From the NCBI GenBank assembly GCA_008501765.1, contig QQUE01000006.1, positions 62,001-126,000 on the forward strand: a stretch of 64,000 nucleotides of DNA, written 5' to 3'. The stretch comes from Calditrichota bacterium (GTDB lineage: Bacteria; Zhuqueibacterota; Zhuqueibacteria; Zhuqueibacterales; Geothermadaptataceae). A program made the translations under genes and the position numbers. Positions 60,978-64,000 of this stretch are shown here, piece by piece. Each line of letters starts with the position of its first letter. Position 1 is the first letter of the stretch. The notes under the pieces were generated by a model, which did no database searches, was not told where the DNA came from, and saw only the letters and a list, made by a program, of their open reading frames with translations.

Positions 60978-62150
60978 GTGAAAGTTCTATATTTTGATTG
61001 CCTGAGCGGCATCAGCGGGGACATGACATTGGGCGCCCTTGTCGACGCCGGTTTTCCTGCCGCCAAGCTGACATCCTTGCCTCAAATGCTGTATTTGCCT
61101 CAGGTAAAAATAACCGTTGAAAAAGTTCAAAGAACAGCGATCGCAGCCACAAAAGTAAACATTTTCTATCCGGAAGAGCATGTCCATCGGCATCTGAAAG
61201 ATATTTACGAAATTTTAGATAAATCTGAATTAAATGAATCTGTGAAAGACCGGGCCAAATTGATATTCGAGAAACTGGCCGGGGCGGAAGCACAAATCCA
61301 CGGAACCGAAATTGAGCAGGTGCATTTTCACGAAGTCGGCGCACTTGATGCAATAATGGATATTACCGGTGTGGCTTTGGCGTTTGATTTTTTCGGAATT
61401 GAAGAAGCCCGGGTCAATACCATCCCCGTCGGTGGTGGCACAGTAAAATGTGCGCACGGAATTATGCCTGTGCCAGCCCCGGCAACGGCATTATTATTGG
61501 AAAATTTCACCATTAAATTCGGTCCGGTTGAAAAAGAACTCGCCACACCAACAGGGGCGGCGATTCTCGCCGCTTTAGCGATGCCCGCAGCGGGTATTCC
61601 GGATTTTAAAATTTTGAAAACAGGATTCGGAGCAGGCACTTTAGAGTTTGATGAAATCCCGAATGTTTTGCGGGTATTTATTGGTGAATCCAGTGCAGCC
61701 GATCGACGCGATACAGTGTGGCAGTTCGATTGCAATCTTGATGATATGAATCCGGAAATAATTCCCTGGGTCATTGAAAAACTTATAGATGCCGGTGCTC
61801 TGGATGCGTGGGCAACACCAATTTTGATGAAAAAAGGCCGCCCCGGTTTTGTCCTTTCGGCGCTAAGTCCGGTGGACAAACACGACGCAATACGCGATTT
61901 GATTTTCCGGGAGACGACGACAATCGGCGTGCGGGAAAGCAAAGTTAACCGCGAAAAATTGCAGCGCGCGAGTATCGAGATTGAATCCGAGTTTGGCCCG
62001 GTGAAATTCAAGAAAATAATCCGGCCAAACGCGGAGATTCACCTTGCGCCGGAGTTCGATGAATGCAAAAATATCGCGCAATCCCATAATTTGCCCCTGC
62101 GTGAAGTTTATGCGCGCCTGCAAAAAATTGCCAGCGAACAAAAAACATGA
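60978..62150 (+). CDS. larC: Nickel-pincer cofactor biosynthesis protein LarC
   Basis: GTG start; YFDCLSGISGDMTLGALVDAG, VHFHEVGALDAIMDITG, CNLDDMNPEIIPWVIEKLIDAGALDAWATPILMKKGRPG. Confidence 0.94.
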   Translation: MKVLYFDCLSGISGDMTLGALVDAGFPAAKLTSLPQMLYLPQVKITVEKVQRTAIAATKVNIFYPEEHVHRHLKDIYEILDKSELNESVKDRAKLIFEKLAGAEAQIHGTEIEQVHFHEVGALDAIMDITGVALAFDFFGIEEARVNTIPVGGGTVKCAHGIMPVPAPATALLLENFTIKFGPVEKELATPTGAAILAALAMPAAGIPDFKILKTGFGAGTLEFDEIPNVLRVFIGESSAADRRDTVWQFDCNLDDMNPEIIPWVIEKLIDAGALDAWATPILMKKGRPGFVLSALSPVDKHDAIRDLIFRETTTIGVRESKVNREKLQRASIEIESEFGPVKFKKIIRPNAEIHLAPEFDECKNIAQSHNLPLREVYARLQKIASEQKT

Positions 62151-62971
62151 TTGCCTTCAATCGTGTTACTGCGGGCTATTCTGCGCCCGACGGCTCGCAA
62201 ATCGATATTCTGCATGATCTTTCGCTTTCAATCGAAACAGGGGAGTTTGTCACAATTATGGGCACCAACGGCAGTGGAAAAACTACGCTGGTGCGGTTGT
62301 GTAATGGCTTGCTGACGCCATTTTCAGGCACAATTTTAGTGGATGGGCTCGACATATCCGCAGCTGATCCAGGCCAAATTATGGCTGTCCGGCGCCTGGT
62401 CGGCATGGTTTTTCAAAATCCGGAAAATCAGATCGTCAGTACAACAGTCGAGCGGGAAATTGCATTCGGGTTAGAAAATTTGGGCATGCCGCACGCTGAA
62501 ATGCACTTGCGCGTTGAGGAAGTGTTGCAGCAGTTTGACCTGGAAAAATATCGTTTTCGCCCGCCGGCCATGCTTTCCGGAGGAGAGAAACAGCGTCTCG
62601 CCGTGGCTGCTGTTTTAGCCATGAATCCGCACTATCTTATTTTTGATGAACCAACTTCGTTGCTGGATATCCAGCAACGGAAAAAGTTGCTGCAATTTAT
62701 GCAATCGCTGTGGCAGGATTCCGCAGAGACGCATACGATAATTAATGTAACCCAATTCCCCGAAGAAGCCTTGTTTTCCTCCCGCTTGATTATAATTGAT
62801 GATGGCAAAATCGTCTTGGATGGCCCACCGAAAGAGATATTTTTACAAATTGAAATATTGCAGGAAATTGGCATCAATCCCCCCATCGAATTTCTTGTTT
62901 TTAAAGCACTCTCTCATCGTTACGATCAAGTAACAAGCATAGATGATTTATTACTCTCGCCGATAATTTAA
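62147..62971 (+). CDS. ECF/CbiO-type ABC transporter ATP-binding protein
   Basis: GTNGSGKTTLVRLCNGLL, VFQNPENQIVSTTVEREIAFGLENLG, LSGGEKQRLAVAAVLAMNPHYLIFDEPTSLLD. Confidence 0.93.
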   Translation: MIAFNRVTAGYSAPDGSQIDILHDLSLSIETGEFVTIMGTNGSGKTTLVRLCNGLLTPFSGTILVDGLDISAADPGQIMAVRRLVGMVFQNPENQIVSTTVEREIAFGLENLGMPHAEMHLRVEEVLQQFDLEKYRFRPPAMLSGGEKQRLAVAAVLAMNPHYLIFDEPTSLLDIQQRKKLLQFMQSLWQDSAETHTIINVTQFPEEALFSSRLIIIDDGKIVLDGPPKEIFLQIEILQEIGINPPIEFLVFKALSHRYDQVTSIDDLLLSPII

Positions 62972-62979
62972 CTCAACAT

Positions 62980-64000
62980 ATGGAAAATTTCACTGATAAA
63001 CATGATGACCTGGCGTTCATTTCCCGGCATGGTGCTGCGGCGGTGCGCCAACCTGAAAAGAATGCTTTCCGACCGGATTCAGACTCCGATGATGTTGACC
63101 TCGAATTTCTTTTGGCGGGTGCTCTTTCGCTTGATGACGATGTCGCTTTTGGCGACCATCTGGCGATTGAAAACGAAGTCGAAGAAACCGTTTTACCGAA
63201 TATTGAGTTAGATGATAAAAGTGCGCCGCACATTGATGCAGTACCGGATATCGAACCGGATTTGCCTCCGTTGCAGGAATCCGCTGCTTTCAAGCCACCG
63301 GCAGATGAAAAGACCGGTTCGCATTCATTTTCGTTACCGGAACCGGCTGCCGAAATCCCTGCAAATGAGCCAATTTCTCTCGCGGTAGCAGGGCCATCCG
63401 ATGTTCCAAAAAATGCCAAAAAGCCGGTTGACCAGCAAATTGGGCCATCGTCTGTTAAAAATTCATTTTGGGGCCGACTGCAGGAAAAATTGCACAATTT
63501 ATTGGGTGGACCAACAAATATCGGCATTGATACCAGTATCTCTCAGGCGAAAAGTGTCAGTATTCTGCATTCCGGGCAAAAGCTGCATCTTGTTGATTAT
63601 GATGAAATTGAATTCGATGAAAATGAGATACTTGATTCGGATAGCGAAAGTGAGCAGGCCCGGAACGATAAAACGGCGGCATTTCTACTGCCAAAAATAA
63701 AACCGGGTGATTGGCTTGTTGGTGGTGTTTCGGGATTGGAAGTAATTTATCGAATCCTTGAATTGCCCAAAATGAATAAAAAGGAACTTGGTGAGGCGGT
63801 GCGCTGGGCGGTGCGTAAAGACCTGCCGTTTGAGATAGAAAATGCTGAGTTAGATTATCAAATTTTGGGGATTAAAAAAACCGGTGCAGTTGAAAAAACA
63901 GAAATAGCCGCACTTGTGACACCGCAATCGGTGGTTGAAAAATCCCTTCTCCTTTTTCGAAATATCAATGCAATTCCGGCGAAATTAACTTCGACGCCAG
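62980..64000 (+). CDS. PilM-like protein with long acidic N-terminal extension (3' truncated by window end)
   Basis: Open frame from ATG 62980 without stop to 64000 (not in ORF track): MENFTDKHDDLAF...GGPTNIGIDTSISQAKSVSIL...LPKMNKKELGEAVRWAVRKDLPFEIENAELDYQIL, PilM/GspL-like. Confidence 0.72.
   Translation, partial: MENFTDKHDDLAFISRHGAAAVRQPEKNAFRPDSDSDDVDLEFLLAGALSLDDDVAFGDHLAIENEVEETVLPNIELDDKSAPHIDAVPDIEPDLPPLQESAAFKPPADEKTGSHSFSLPEPAAEIPANEPISLAVAGPSDVPKNAKKPVDQQIGPSSVKNSFWGRLQEKLHNLLGGPTNIGIDTSISQAKSVSILHSGQKLHLVDYDEIEFDENEILDSDSESEQARNDKTAAFLLPKIKPGDWLVGGVSGLEVIYRILELPKMNKKELGEAVRWAVRKDLPFEIENAELDYQILGIKKTGAVEKTEIAALVTPQSVVEKSLLLFRNINAIPAKLTSTP

Noticed and set aside
61328-62011. 227-aa minus-strand ORF within larC
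   Set aside because: Antisense of conserved LarC motifs.
62973-63527. 184-aa minus-strand ORF at the window end
   Set aside because: Ser-rich antisense of the acidic N-terminal region of the open PilM-like frame; no motif.

Overview
The window is a gene-dense bacterial chromosome segment. Gene content suggests a Gram-negative member of the FCB/Calditrichota-like group, but that is inference from gene style and no marker phylogeny was run. It starts in the 3' end of a seryl-tRNA synthetase-like gene and ends inside a PilM-like gene that the ORF track omits because it has no stop in the window. Recognisable content: NhaC-type antiporter, GH113-like secreted protein, two SPOR-type membrane proteins, pyrD, a secreted repeat-protein cluster (LA_2272-like and DUF4097-like), an iron-type ABC transporter split by two AT-rich genes, a minus-strand block of small accessory enzymes, kbl, a TetR regulator, ferredoxin, sbcCD, an FKBP PPIase, a Cys/Met PLP enzyme, DUF885, a SpoIIE/RsbU phosphatase, a SpoIVB(S55)-like protein, an NrnA-like DHH protein, an M20 amidohydrolase, three sensor kinases, a polyprenyl synthase, a UDP-glucuronate decarboxylase-like SDR, a GT9, rsfS-argS, a PfkB kinase, YjbQ, LarC and an ECF/CbiO-type ATPase. 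I see no CRISPR array, rRNA, convincing tRNA, prophage or complete transposase gene. The most interesting non-coding signal is a set of dispersed palindromic elements: four copies of a GTCATCCCGG...CCGGGATCTC hairpin (two are exact 44-nt inverted matches), a MITE-like element with 12-bp terminal inverted repeats and a partial second copy, and a ~177-bp nested palindrome. The most interesting coding candidates are the secreted beta-repeat cluster (8.9-11.7 kb), the interrupted ABC operon (11.8-17.9 kb) and the kinase cluster (47.2-53.5 kb). No complete novel system is proven from sequence alone.
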